Positions 51,461 to 58,996 of a DNA stretch of 64,000 nucleotides are shown one piece after another (position 1 is the first letter of the stretch; each line of letters begins with the position of its first letter). A program made the translations under genes and the position numbers. Below the pieces are notes generated by a model. That model worked only from the letters and a program-made list of their open reading frames with translations. It was not told the DNA's origin and ran no database searches. The DNA lies in the NCBI RefSeq assembly GCF_013408565.1, contig NZ_JACBZX010000001.1:1426001-1490000 (forward strand), written 5' to 3'. The DNA comes from Janibacter alkaliphilus (GTDB taxonomy: Bacteria > Actinomycetota > Actinomycetes > Actinomycetales > Dermatophilaceae).

Positions 51461-51571
51461 GCCTCCACGGTACTCCGCACCGGATGGTGGACGCCTCAAC
51501 CGGGTGGGCCCGGCCATCGCCGCGTCCTCTCCCGGGCTCCGGGGGTGAGGGCGCCCGCCGACGCCCAGGTC

Positions 51572-51577
51572 TAGGCT
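51572..51577 (+). promoter_or_regulatory. Candidate leaderless -10 box (TAGGCT) of gabT
   Basis: TAGGCT ends 6 nt before GTG 51584, with no Shine-Dalgarno sequence. Confidence 0.55.
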
Positions 51578-51583
51578 CGACCC

Positions 51584-52930
51584 GTGAGCGAGATCACCCA
51601 GCAGCGCATCCTGACCACCGCGATCCCGGGCCCCCGGTCCGCCGAGCTGCACGCCCGCAAGGCCGCCACGGTGGCTGCCGGCGTCGCCCCCGGGCTGCCG
51701 GTCTACGTCGAACGGGCGGCCGGCGGGGTGCTCCGTGACGTCGACGGCAACCAGCTCATCGACCTCGGCTCGGGCATCGCCGTGACCACGGTCGGCAACG
51801 GCAACCCGCGGGTGGTCGAGGCGGTCCAGCGCCAGGTCGCCGACTTCACCCACACGTGCTTCATGGTGACCCCCTACGAGGAGTACCTGCAGGTGTGCGA
51901 GCAGCTCGCTGCACGCACCCCGGGGGAGCACGAGAAGCGCACCGCCCTCTTCAACTCCGGCGCGGAGGCGGTGGAGAACGCGGTGAAGGTCGCCCGGGTC
52001 ACCACCGGCCGGCAGGCGGTGCTCGCCTTCGAGCACGGCTACCACGGCCGGACCAACCTCACCATGGCCCTGACCGCCAAGAACATGCCCTACAAGCAGG
52101 GCTTCGGCCCCTTCGCCGGCGAGGTCTACCGCGCGCCGATGGCCTACCCCTACCGGTGGCCGACCGGGGAGAAGCAGTGCGCCCAGGAGGCCTACGACGC
52201 CTTCGCCAGCATGGTAACCACCCAGGTCGGCGCCGAGAACGTCGCCGCCGTGGTGGTCGAGCCGATCCAGGGCGAAGGGGGTTTCATCGTCCCGCCGGAG
52301 GGATGGCTGGCCCGGATCCGGGACTTCTGCACCGAGCACGGGATCGTGCTCATCGCCGACGAGGTGCAGTCCGGCTTCTGCCGCACCGGCGACTGGTTCG
52401 CCTGCGACCACGAAGGGGTGGTCCCCGACCTCATCACCACGGCGAAGGGGATCGCCGGCGGGATGCCGCTGGCCGCGGTCACCGGCCGGGCCGAGCTCAT
52501 GGACGCCGTGCACCCCGGCGGGCTGGGCGGCACCTACGGCGGCAACCCGGTGGCCTGCGCCGCGGCGCTGGCGTCGATCGAGACGATGGCCGCCGACGAC
52601 CTCGCCAGTCGGGCCCGGGAGATCGAGGCGCTCATGCGCCCGCGCCTGGAGGCGCTGGCCGACCGCACCGGGATCGTCGGCGAGATCCGCGGCCGCGGCG
52701 CGATGCTGGCCGTCGAGCTCGTCGAGGACCTCGACCTGCGCACCCCCGCGCCGCAGCTGGCCGCGGCGATCAACCGGGCCTGCCACGAGCGGGGCGTGGT
52801 CACCCTCACCGCCGGGACCTTCGGCAACGTCTTCCGCTTCCTGCCGCCGCTGACCATCACCGACGCGCTGCTCACCGAGGCGATGGACGTCCTCGACGAG
52901 GCGGTCGACCAGGTGCTCGCCGCCCGCTGA
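51584..52930 (+). CDS. gabT: 4-aminobutyrate aminotransferase
   Basis: 448 residues, class III PLP aminotransferase. NSGAEAVENAVKVAR near residue 127, EPIQGEGGFIVPP near 225, LIADEVQSGFCRTG near 257 with the PLP aspartate, and the PLP lysine in TTAKGIAGGMPLAAV near 288. It converts GABA and 2-oxoglutarate to succinate semialdehyde and glutamate. No succinate-semialdehyde dehydrogenase gene adjoins it. Followed by a threefold 32-bp repeat. Confidence 0.9.
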   Translation: MSEITQQRILTTAIPGPRSAELHARKAATVAAGVAPGLPVYVERAAGGVLRDVDGNQLIDLGSGIAVTTVGNGNPRVVEAVQRQVADFTHTCFMVTPYEEYLQVCEQLAARTPGEHEKRTALFNSGAEAVENAVKVARVTTGRQAVLAFEHGYHGRTNLTMALTAKNMPYKQGFGPFAGEVYRAPMAYPYRWPTGEKQCAQEAYDAFASMVTTQVGAENVAAVVVEPIQGEGGFIVPPEGWLARIRDFCTEHGIVLIADEVQSGFCRTGDWFACDHEGVVPDLITTAKGIAGGMPLAAVTGRAELMDAVHPGGLGGTYGGNPVACAAALASIETMAADDLASRAREIEALMRPRLEALADRTGIVGEIRGRGAMLAVELVEDLDLRTPAPQLAAAINRACHERGVVTLTAGTFGNVFRFLPPLTITDALLTEAMDVLDEAVDQVLAAR

Positions 52931-52943
52931 CCCACCCGGCGCC

Positions 52944-53039
52944 GGGCCTCGTGCGCAACTGCCCGGGCAAATGTCGGGCCCTGTGCGCAACTGCCCGGGC
53001 AAATTGCGGGCCCTGTGCGCAACTGCCCGGGCAGTTTCT
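52944..53039. repeat. Three 32-bp tandem repeats after gabT
   Basis: Units start at 52944, 52976 and 53008. Each holds GTGCGCAACTGCCCGGGCA, with the palindromes TGCGCA and TGCCCGGGCA; they differ only near the ends. No other sequence is interposed, so it is not a CRISPR array. Confidence 0.85.
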
Positions 53040-53061
53040 CTGGAGTGTGCCGCGCACGGTC

Positions 53062-53111
53062 AGTACTTGTCTTCCGCAGTACTTGTCATTGTATAGTACT
53101 GGCCATAGTAT
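53062..53111 (+). promoter_or_regulatory. padR promoter with three AGTACT motifs
   Basis: TTGTCA (53083-53088), 17-nt spacer, TAGTAT (53106-53111), ending 6 nt before ATG 53118. AGTACT occurs at 53062, 53078 and 53095, the first two inside identical CAGTACTTGTC copies 16 bp apart. Likely PadR autoregulatory sites. Confidence 0.65.
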
Positions 53112-53117
53112 CGACGC

Positions 53118-53453
53118 ATGCCCGGACACGACCCGCAGATGCTCAAGGGGGTTCTCGCGCTGCTGCTGCTGCAGCTGCTCGAGCGCGAGGACGCCTACGG
53201 CTACGCGGTCGTCGTCCGGCTTCGTGAGGCCGGCATCACCGAGCTGGCCGAGGGCAGCGTCTACCCGGCGCTGACCCGGATGCAGCAGGCCGGCTGGCTG
53301 GAGTCCTATCTCGAGGCCTCCGGGTCCGGCCCGGCGCGCAAGTACTACCGGATCACCGACGCGGGACGGGCCGAGCTCACCGAGCGCCGGGCCGCCTGGG
53401 GTCGGCTGCAGCAGACCGTCCGCACCGTTCTCGAGACGAAGGGGTCGTCATGA
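53118..53453 (+). CDS. PadR-family transcriptional regulator
   Basis: 111 residues. Winged helix typical of PadR: MLKGVLALLLLQLLEREDAY (8-27), EGSVYPALTRMQQAGWL (about 45-61), GPARKYYRITDAG (about 71-83). Short form without a long C-terminal dimerisation domain (subfamily 2). It is co-translated with the HAAS-type membrane protein, a pairing common in actinobacteria and Firmicutes. Ligand unknown. Confidence 0.9.
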   Translation: MPGHDPQMLKGVLALLLLQLLEREDAYGYAVVVRLREAGITELAEGSVYPALTRMQQAGWLESYLEASGSGPARKYYRITDAGRAELTERRAAWGRLQQTVRTVLETKGSS

Positions 53454-53974
53454 GTGCACTGGACACCGTCCGCCGAGAGATGCTGATCAACCGGTTCTCC
53501 GGCTGGCTCGAGTACTACGGGGTGCCGCGGCGACAGCGCCGGGCCGAGTGCGCCGAGCTGCGCGGCAACCTCGACCAGGCGATCGCCGCCGAGGGCTACC
53601 GGGCCGCGGCCGACAACCTCGGCCATCCCCGCGACCTCGCCCGGGCCGTCGGGGAGGGCTTCGCCTCTCGTCCGCGCTGGGTGCTCGGCCTCTACGCCCT
53701 GCTCGCGGTCGTCGTGGTGCAGACCCTGGCGCTGATGGGCACCATGATCGCCTTCGCGGGCGGCGTCGAGGCCAGCGGTGTCACCGGCCGGGAGGTCTCC
53801 GGCAGCGTCTTCCCGTGGGTCGGCGCGACCTTCTTCTACGAGGAGAGCGGCGAGACCCTCTCCCTCGGGGTGGACTGGCCCTGGCTGTGGCCGATCACCC
53901 TGCCGCTGCTGGCCTGGTTCGTCACCGCCCGTCCCTGGCGTCTGCTCACCAGGCGAGACGCTACCCACTCCTAG
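53450..53974 (+). CDS. HAAS-like membrane protein paired with PadR
   Basis: 174 residues overlapping padR by ATGA. The N-terminal part (5-65: RFSGWLEYYGVPRRQRRAEC, ELRGNLDQAI, ADNLGHPRDLA) resembles the HAAS (DUF1700-like) signalling domain with its LG-P-LA pattern. Two membrane segments follow at about 77-100 and 144-160, enclosing an outside loop. HAAS proteins are thought to sense membrane state and act with PadR; ABC transporter genes are absent here. Confidence 0.7.
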   Translation: MSALDTVRREMLINRFSGWLEYYGVPRRQRRAECAELRGNLDQAIAAEGYRAAADNLGHPRDLARAVGEGFASRPRWVLGLYALLAVVVVQTLALMGTMIAFAGGVEASGVTGREVSGSVFPWVGATFFYEESGETLSLGVDWPWLWPITLPLLAWFVTARPWRLLTRRDATHS

Positions 53975-53981
53975 CAGGCGT

Positions 53982-54001
53982 AGTACTACCTGATGTAGTA
54001 C
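53982..54001. promoter_or_regulatory. AGTAC motifs downstream of the padR pair
   Basis: AGTACT (53982-53987) and AGTAC (53997-54001), 15 bp apart, resemble the three motifs before padR. They lie in the 279-bp gap before gpgS, otherwise without recognisable genes; TAGCGT (54202-54207) is a possible gpgS -10 box. Confidence 0.45.
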
Positions 54002-54253
54002 GGTCGCACGGTCAGTCAGAGGTCGTGTCCACCTCCCCCCGATCCACGACCTGCTGGCCATCGACCGGCGGTCACCGGCTCCTCTGGGGGACAGGGGGCC
54101 GGTGGCCGCCACCTTCGTCTCCGGGCGCCGCGGCGCTGAGAGGTTCGACTGGGACGTCGCGGCCGGGCGCTCCCGACCGGACGCCGGTCACCGCCGTGGA
54201 CTAGCGTCGTGCCCGGACCGACCGGACCGCGGCCGGCGACGAGACGAGGTGCG

Positions 54254-55252
54254 ATGCGCGCAGGCACGACCGCGTGGCTGACGCAGCGCACCCGCACGCA
54301 CACCGACTGGTCCCTGGCTGAGCTGCTCGCCGCCAAGACGGACTCCGACCACCGGGTCAGCGTGGTCATCCCGGCCAAGGACGAGGCAGCCACCGTCGGC
54401 GAGGTCGTCGCCGGGATCCGCGCCGCGCTCATCGACGACGCGACCGCCGACCTCGGCGCGCCGCTCGTCGACGAGCTCGTGGTCATCGACTCGGACTCCG
54501 AGGACGGGACGGCCACGGTGGCCCGTGAGCACGGTGCCGAGGTCTACCGCAGCGAGGCCGTCCGCCCCGAGCTCGGCAGCCACCCGGGCAAGGGCGAGGC
54601 GTTGTGGAAGTCGCTCTTCGTCAGCACCGGCGACCTGCTCGTCTTCGTCGACGCCGACCTGCGGCTCTGGGGGCCGCACTTCGTCACCGGGCTGCTCGGG
54701 CCGCTGCTGACCACACCGCACGTGCAGCTGGTCAAGGGCTTCTACGACCGGGTCCTCGACCACGGCGACGGCCGCCCCAGCACCGAAGGGGGACGGGTCA
54801 CCGAGCTCGTCGCCCGACCTGTGCTCGACCTCTGGTGGCCGGACCTGGCCGGGGTGATCCAGCCGCTGGCCGGCGAGTGGGCCGCCCGCCGGGAGCTCAT
54901 GGACGCGTTGTCGCTGCCCACCGGCTACGGCGTCGAGATCGCGACGCTCATCGACACCTACGAGCGGCACGGGCTGCACGCCGTCGCCCAGGTCGACCTG
55001 GGGGCTCGCGCCCACGAGCACCAGAAGGACCACGACCTCGCGGTGATGGCCGCCGAGCTGCTCGCCGTGGCCCGGGCGCGCTGCGACGGCGCGACCCCTC
55101 CCGGGGACCGGCTGGAGCAGCACACCCGCGACGGTGGCTGGCGCTCGCGACCGGTCCCGCTGCTCACCCGACCGCCGGCCGGCCCGCTGCGCGCCGAGAC
55201 CGACCCGGGACCGGCCGGCGCCGCGGTCCCGGTCGGGGTCGAGCCGCGATGA
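54254..55252 (+). CDS. gpgS: Glucosyl-3-phosphoglycerate synthase
   Basis: 332 residues, GT81 family, GT-A fold. VVIPAKDEAATVGEVV near residue 37, VVIDSDSEDGT near 76, and the metal-binding DxD in FVDADLR (Asp133, Asp135); LAGEWAARRELMDALSLPTGYGVEI is characteristic. It joins glucose from NDP-glucose to 3-phosphoglycerate for glucosylglycerate, the primer of methylglucose polysaccharides or a compatible solute. ATG 54254 has ACGAGG upstream; GTG 54209 would add 15 unsupported residues. Co-translated with a folP2-like gene, as in mycobacteria. Confidence 0.92.
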   Translation: MRAGTTAWLTQRTRTHTDWSLAELLAAKTDSDHRVSVVIPAKDEAATVGEVVAGIRAALIDDATADLGAPLVDELVVIDSDSEDGTATVAREHGAEVYRSEAVRPELGSHPGKGEALWKSLFVSTGDLLVFVDADLRLWGPHFVTGLLGPLLTTPHVQLVKGFYDRVLDHGDGRPSTEGGRVTELVARPVLDLWWPDLAGVIQPLAGEWAARRELMDALSLPTGYGVEIATLIDTYERHGLHAVAQVDLGARAHEHQKDHDLAVMAAELLAVARARCDGATPPGDRLEQHTRDGGWRSRPVPLLTRPPAGPLRAETDPGPAGAAVPVGVEPR

Positions 55253-56115
55253 CCCTGCGGCTCGGGCGGGGCAGCTTCGTCGACACCGACCTGCTCGTCA
55301 TGGCGATCGTCAACCGCACCCCGGACTCCTTCTACGACCGGGGCGCCACCTTCGCCGACGAGGCGGCGATGGCCCGCGTGGACGAAGCCGTCGCGCACGG
55401 CGCCGACCTCGTCGACATCGGCGGGGTGAAGGCGGCGCCCGGCGGCGACGTCGGGGTCGCCGAGGAGATCGACCGGGTGGCCGGCTTCGTCGCGGCCGTC
55501 CGGGAGCGCCACCCCGAGCTCGTCATCAGCGTCGACACCTGGCGCCACGAGGTGGCCCAGGAGGTCTGCGCCGCCGGCGCGGACGTTCTCAACGACGCCT
55601 GGGGCGGGGTCGACCCCGGGCTGCTCGACGTCGCGGCGGCCCACGACGCCGCCGTGGTGTGCACGCACACCGGCGGGGCCGCGGTGCGCACCCGCCCCTT
55701 CCGCACGACGTACGCCCAGGACGTCGTCGCCGACGTCCGCGACGGGGTGCTCGACTACGCCCGGCGGGCCCTGGAGGCCGGGGTCGCCCCGGAGTCGATC
55801 CTCATCGACCCCGCCCACGACTTCGGCAAGAACACCCACCACACCCTCGAGGTGACCCGGCGCCTCGACGAGCTCGTCGGCACCGGCTGGCCGGTGCTCG
55901 TCTCGCTGTCGAACAAGGACTTCGTCGGCGAGACCCTCGACCGGCCGGTGGACCAGCGGGTGGTCGGCACCCTGGCCACCACCGCCGTCTCGGCGTGGCT
56001 CGGTGCCCGCGTCTTCCGGGTGCACGAGGTGGCCGAGACCCGGCAGACGTTGGACATGGTGGCCACGCTGCGCGGCGAGCGGCCCCCGGCCCGGACGATG
56101 CGGGGGCTGGCATGA
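55249..56115 (+). CDS. folP2: Dihydropteroate synthase homologue, FolP2 type
   Basis: 288 residues, TIM barrel of the pterin-binding family. NRTPDSFYD (22-30) is kept, but the canonical DIGGESTRPG substrate loop is DIGGVKAAPG (about 60-69), so the Ser/Thr-Arg-Pro residues that position p-aminobenzoate are missing. This is the pattern of FolP2 (Rv1207), which lacks normal DHPS activity in mycobacteria and is neighbour to gpgS. The real reaction is unknown. ATGA overlaps link it to gpgS and to the next gene. Confidence 0.85.
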   Translation: MTLRLGRGSFVDTDLLVMAIVNRTPDSFYDRGATFADEAAMARVDEAVAHGADLVDIGGVKAAPGGDVGVAEEIDRVAGFVAAVRERHPELVISVDTWRHEVAQEVCAAGADVLNDAWGGVDPGLLDVAAAHDAAVVCTHTGGAAVRTRPFRTTYAQDVVADVRDGVLDYARRALEAGVAPESILIDPAHDFGKNTHHTLEVTRRLDELVGTGWPVLVSLSNKDFVGETLDRPVDQRVVGTLATTAVSAWLGARVFRVHEVAETRQTLDMVATLRGERPPARTMRGLA

Positions 56116-56864
56116 GCCTGGTCGCGGCGGCCGTCGTACCGGCGGCGCCGGCCCTCATCCCCGGCCTCGGTGGCGCCGCCGACCCGCTCGCCGAGGTGCG
56201 CGAGGTGGCCCGCAACGCGGTCGCCGACGCCGTGGCCGAAGGGGGAACCGACCCGTACGTCGTCGTCGTCTCGAGCGTCGAGGCGAGCCTTCTAGGAGGC
56301 AGGACCGTCCGGCGCTGGGCCATCGGTGCCCCGTCGGGGGCCGGCCGCTTCCTCGGCACCGGCGCCCCCGACCGGGCGCTCCCGGCCGGGCTGGAGATCG
56401 GCCGGATGCTGCTGCCCGAGGGGCTGGAGGCGGAGCTGCTGGGCGTCGCCCAGGACGCCGGTACCCAGGAGTGCCTGACCGTCGGGCGGCACCAGACCGA
56501 TGGCGCGGACACGGTGCTGATCGTCGTCGCCGACGGCTCGGCCACCCGCACCGAGAAGGCACCCGGTCACCTCGACCCGAGGGCGGAGGGATTCGACGCC
56601 GGGCTGGCCCGGGCCCTGGCCGAGGTCGACGGGCGGGCGCTCGCGGACCTCGACCCGGAGCCCGCCGAGGCGCTGTGGTGCCGAGGGAGGGCCGCCCTCC
56701 AGGTGCTCGCCGGTGCGCTCGCCGCGGGATCCGGCGCGGGAGCCGGTGCGGACCCGAGATCCGGTGCGGATCTTGGGCCCGGCGGCCGGTCGCGGCTGCG
56801 GGGTGAGGTGCTGCTGGACGAGGCGCCCTTCGGCGTCGGCTACCTCGTCGCCACCTGGCGCTGA
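56112..56864 (+). CDS. LigB-like (class III extradiol dioxygenase-fold) protein
   Basis: 250 residues. The start LVAAAVVPAAPALIPGLGG and VVVVSSVEASLLGGRTVRRW, DEAPFGVGYLVATW at the end fit the actinobacterial proteins annotated as class III extradiol dioxygenase subunit B-like, often found next to miaA or dapF. The iron-ligand histidines of true dioxygenases are not evident (the usual early PHPP motif is PAAP here), so it may be non-catalytic. Residues 205-225 are a Gly/Ala/Asp-rich linker. Last gene of the gpgS-folP2 unit. Confidence 0.65.
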   Translation: MSLVAAAVVPAAPALIPGLGGAADPLAEVREVARNAVADAVAEGGTDPYVVVVSSVEASLLGGRTVRRWAIGAPSGAGRFLGTGAPDRALPAGLEIGRMLLPEGLEAELLGVAQDAGTQECLTVGRHQTDGADTVLIVVADGSATRTEKAPGHLDPRAEGFDAGLARALAEVDGRALADLDPEPAEALWCRGRAALQVLAGALAAGSGAGAGADPRSGADLGPGGRSRLRGEVLLDEAPFGVGYLVATWR

Positions 56865-56871
56865 GGCCGGC

Positions 56872-57636
56872 TCAGCGCGGCGGCATCCGCAGCGCGCCGT
56901 CGAGACGGATGACCTCGCCGTTGAGCATGCCGTTGGCCACGACGTGCCCGACGAGCTCGCCGTACTCCGGGGGCTGGCCCAGCCGGGAGGGGTGCGGGAT
57001 GCCGGCGGCCAGCGCGGCGGTGGCCTCCTCGGGCAGCCCGGCGAGCATCGGGGTCATGAAGGTGCCCGGCGCGATGGTCACCACCCGCACCGCCTTGTCC
57101 GCGAGGTCGCGCGCGGCCGGCAGGGTGAGCCCGACGACTCCACCCTTGCTCGAGGCGTAGGCGGCCTGGCCGATCTGCCCGTCGTAGGCGGCGATCGAGG
57201 CGGTCATGACGACGACGCCGCGGTCGCCGTCGACCGGCTCGAGCTCGGCCATCGCGGCCGCCGCCAGCCGCAGCGTGTTGAAGGTGCCGATGAGGTTGAC
57301 CTCGATGACCTTCCGGTAGTCGGCCAGCACGTGCGGACCGCGCTTGCCGACGACCCGCCCCGGGGTGCCGATCCCGGCGCAGGTCACCGCGATCCGCAGC
57401 TCCCCGAGCTCGCCGGCGGCGTCCACCGCGGCCTGGACCTGGTCCTCGTCGGTGACGTCCGCCGCGACGAAGCGGGCCCGGTCGCCGAGCTCGGCGGCGA
57501 GCTCGTCCCCCTTCGCCCCGGGGAGGTCGACGATGACGACGGCGGCACCGGCGCCGTGCAGGTGCCGCACGGTGGCCTCTCCGAGCCCGGAGGCTCCACC
57601 GGTGACGAGGGCGACGGTCGAGTCGGTGATCTGCAT
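56872..57636 (-). CDS. Short-chain dehydrogenase, 3-hydroxyacyl-CoA dehydrogenase-like
   Basis: 254 residues from ATG 57636. [10 protein letters not shown] (12-21) binds NAD(P); the Asp in VIVDLPG near 36 favours NAD. Catalytic Ser in MTASIAAY and YASSKGG Tyr/Lys about 160-164. The family member type is the HSD10-like 2-methyl-3-hydroxybutyryl-CoA dehydrogenase. With the upstream acyl-CoA dehydrogenase it suggests acyl-CoA or branched-chain amino-acid breakdown. Start chosen from TATGCT 7 nt upstream; ATG 57648 is the alternative. Confidence 0.85.
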   Translation of the reverse strand: MQITDSTVALVTGGASGLGEATVRHLHGAGAAVVIVDLPGAKGDELAAELGDRARFVAADVTDEDQVQAAVDAAGELGELRIAVTCAGIGTPGRVVGKRGPHVLADYRKVIEVNLIGTFNTLRLAAAAMAELEPVDGDRGVVVMTASIAAYDGQIGQAAYASSKGGVVGLTLPAARDLADKAVRVVTIAPGTFMTPMLAGLPEEATAALAAGIPHPSRLGQPPEYGELVGHVVANGMLNGEVIRLDGALRMPPR

Positions 57637-57643
57637 GCCGCTG

Positions 57644-57649
57644 AGCATA
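57644..57649 (-). promoter_or_regulatory. Candidate leaderless -10 box (TATGCT) of the SDR gene
   Basis: On the minus strand TATGCT ends 7 nt before ATG 57636, with no Shine-Dalgarno sequence. Confidence 0.5.
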
Positions 57650-57682
57650 GTGACGACCACCACAGGGCCCTCGACCGCGTCG

Positions 57683-57787
57683 GGATACCTCCACCCAGGG
57701 TGGTGGGGACTCGGTGGAGGTGATGGGACGCGCCCCGGCGCGTGCGGATACCTCCACCCAGGGTGGTGGGGACTCGGTGGAGGTGAT
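57683..57787. repeat. Two identical 42-bp hairpin repeats
   Basis: 57683-57724 and 57746-57787 are identical. Each folds via ACCTCCACC and GGTGGAGGT arms. The 21-nt spacer contains ACGCGC/GCGCGT. They lie just after the acyl-CoA dehydrogenase stop (57793) on the minus strand and upstream of the SDR gene, so they could act as a double terminator. The arms belong to the ACCTC/GAGGT group seen in other hairpins. Confidence 0.8.
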
Positions 57788-57792
57788 CGAGC

Positions 57793-58950
57793 TCAGCCGG
57801 TGAGGTCCTTGAGCAGGTTCCGGGAGATCACCAGCCGCTGGATCTGGTTGGTCCCCTCGAAGATCTGGGTCACCTTGGCCTCGCGGAAGTAGCGCTCCAC
57901 CGGGAAGTCGGCCGTGTACCCGGCGCCGCCGAGCACCTGGATGGCGTCGGTGGTCACCCGCATCGCGGCGTCGGTGGCGATGAGCTTCGCCACCGCCGCC
58001 TGGGTGGAGAAGGCGCGGCCGGCGTCGCGCAGCCGGGCCGCGTGCAGGTAGGTGGCCCGCGCCGAGGTCACCGCCGCCTCCATGTCGGCGAGCATGAAGG
58101 CCAGGCCCTGGTGCTGGGCGATCGGCCGGCCGAACTGCTCCCGCTCGGCGGCGTACCGGGCGGAGACGTCGAGCGCGGCCTGGGCCAGCCCGGTCGCCGC
58201 CGCGGCGATGCCGAGCCGACCGGCGTCCAGCCCGGCGAGCGCCATGCCGATCCCACGGCCCTCCTGCCCGACGAGCCGGTCGCCGGAGACCGGCACGTCG
58301 TCGTAGATGACCTCCCGCACGGTGTCGCCGTGCAGGCCCATCTTCTTCTCCGGGGCGGCGAAGGAGAGCCCGGGGGCGTCCGCCGGGACGACGAAGCAGC
58401 TGGCCCGGTCGTCGCCGGTCTTGGCGAAGGTGGTGTAGAAGTTGGCGTGCCCGGCGTGGCTGATCCACGCCTTGCGTCCGCGGATGCGCCAGTCGTCGCC
58501 GTCCGCGGTGGCCCGGGTGGTCATCGCGCCGATGTCGCTGCCGGCCAGCGGCTCGGAGAGCGCGTAGGCGCCCAGCTGCTCGCCGGAGAGCATGCCGGGC
58601 AGCAGCGCCGCCTGCTGCTCCGGGGTGCCGAAGGTGTGCACCGCGTAGCAGGTGAGCGAGTGCACCGAGACGCCGACCGCCACCGACATCCACGCGGAGG
58701 CGATCTCTTCGACCACCTGCAGGTAGACCTCGTAGGGCTGGTCACCGCCGCCGTGCTCCTCCGGGAAGGGCAGCGACAGCAGCCCTGCGGCGCCGAGCTC
58801 GGCGAAGACCTCCCGCGGGAAGTGCTCTCCCGCTGCGGCGGCCGCCTCGGTCTCGTCGACCGCAGGTCGCAGCGACCGGTCGCAGATCGTGCGGGTGAGC
58901 TCGATGAGGTCGTCACCGATCTCGGTGGGCATCAGCCTCGTTGCTGGCAT
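57793..58950 (-). CDS. Acyl-CoA dehydrogenase
   Basis: 385 residues. YALSEPLAGSDIGAMTTRA near residue 132 (FAD/substrate signature), GRKAWISHAG near 157, and at the C-terminus GGAGYTADFPVERYFREAKVTQIFEGTNQIQRLVISR, which contains the catalytic Glu in YFREAK-IFEGTN position. It oxidises acyl-CoA to the 2-enoyl-CoA with electrons to ETF. It pairs with the SDR gene downstream. ATG 58950 lies 6 nt after TATCGT. Confidence 0.92.
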   Translation of the reverse strand: MPATRLMPTEIGDDLIELTRTICDRSLRPAVDETEAAAAAGEHFPREVFAELGAAGLLSLPFPEEHGGGDQPYEVYLQVVEEIASAWMSVAVGVSVHSLTCYAVHTFGTPEQQAALLPGMLSGEQLGAYALSEPLAGSDIGAMTTRATADGDDWRIRGRKAWISHAGHANFYTTFAKTGDDRASCFVVPADAPGLSFAAPEKKMGLHGDTVREVIYDDVPVSGDRLVGQEGRGIGMALAGLDAGRLGIAAAATGLAQAALDVSARYAAEREQFGRPIAQHQGLAFMLADMEAAVTSARATYLHAARLRDAGRAFSTQAAVAKLIATDAAMRVTTDAIQVLGGAGYTADFPVERYFREAKVTQIFEGTNQIQRLVISRNLLKDLTG

Positions 58951-58956
58951 GTCCCG

Positions 58957-58962
58957 ACGATA
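58957..58962 (-). promoter_or_regulatory. Candidate leaderless -10 box (TATCGT) of the acyl-CoA dehydrogenase gene
   Basis: On the minus strand TATCGT ends 6 nt before ATG 58950. Confidence 0.5.
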
Positions 58963-58996
58963 TCGCTGCCTGCGAGGGGTGTGATGCCATGGTCGG

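Noticed and set aside
52944..53039. CRISPR-like array
   Set aside because: Units are directly adjacent with no unique spacers, only three copies exist and no cas genes are in the window.
54209..54253. GTG 54209 as the gpgS start
   Set aside because: It would lie 1 nt after a TAGCGT box and add 15 Pro/Arg-rich residues; ATG 54254 has a ribosome-binding site and fits the family start.
57683..57787. Protein repeat ([14 protein letters not shown] type) in a long minus-strand frame
   Set aside because: It is the in-frame reading of two identical non-coding hairpin repeats between the acyl-CoA dehydrogenase and SDR genes.
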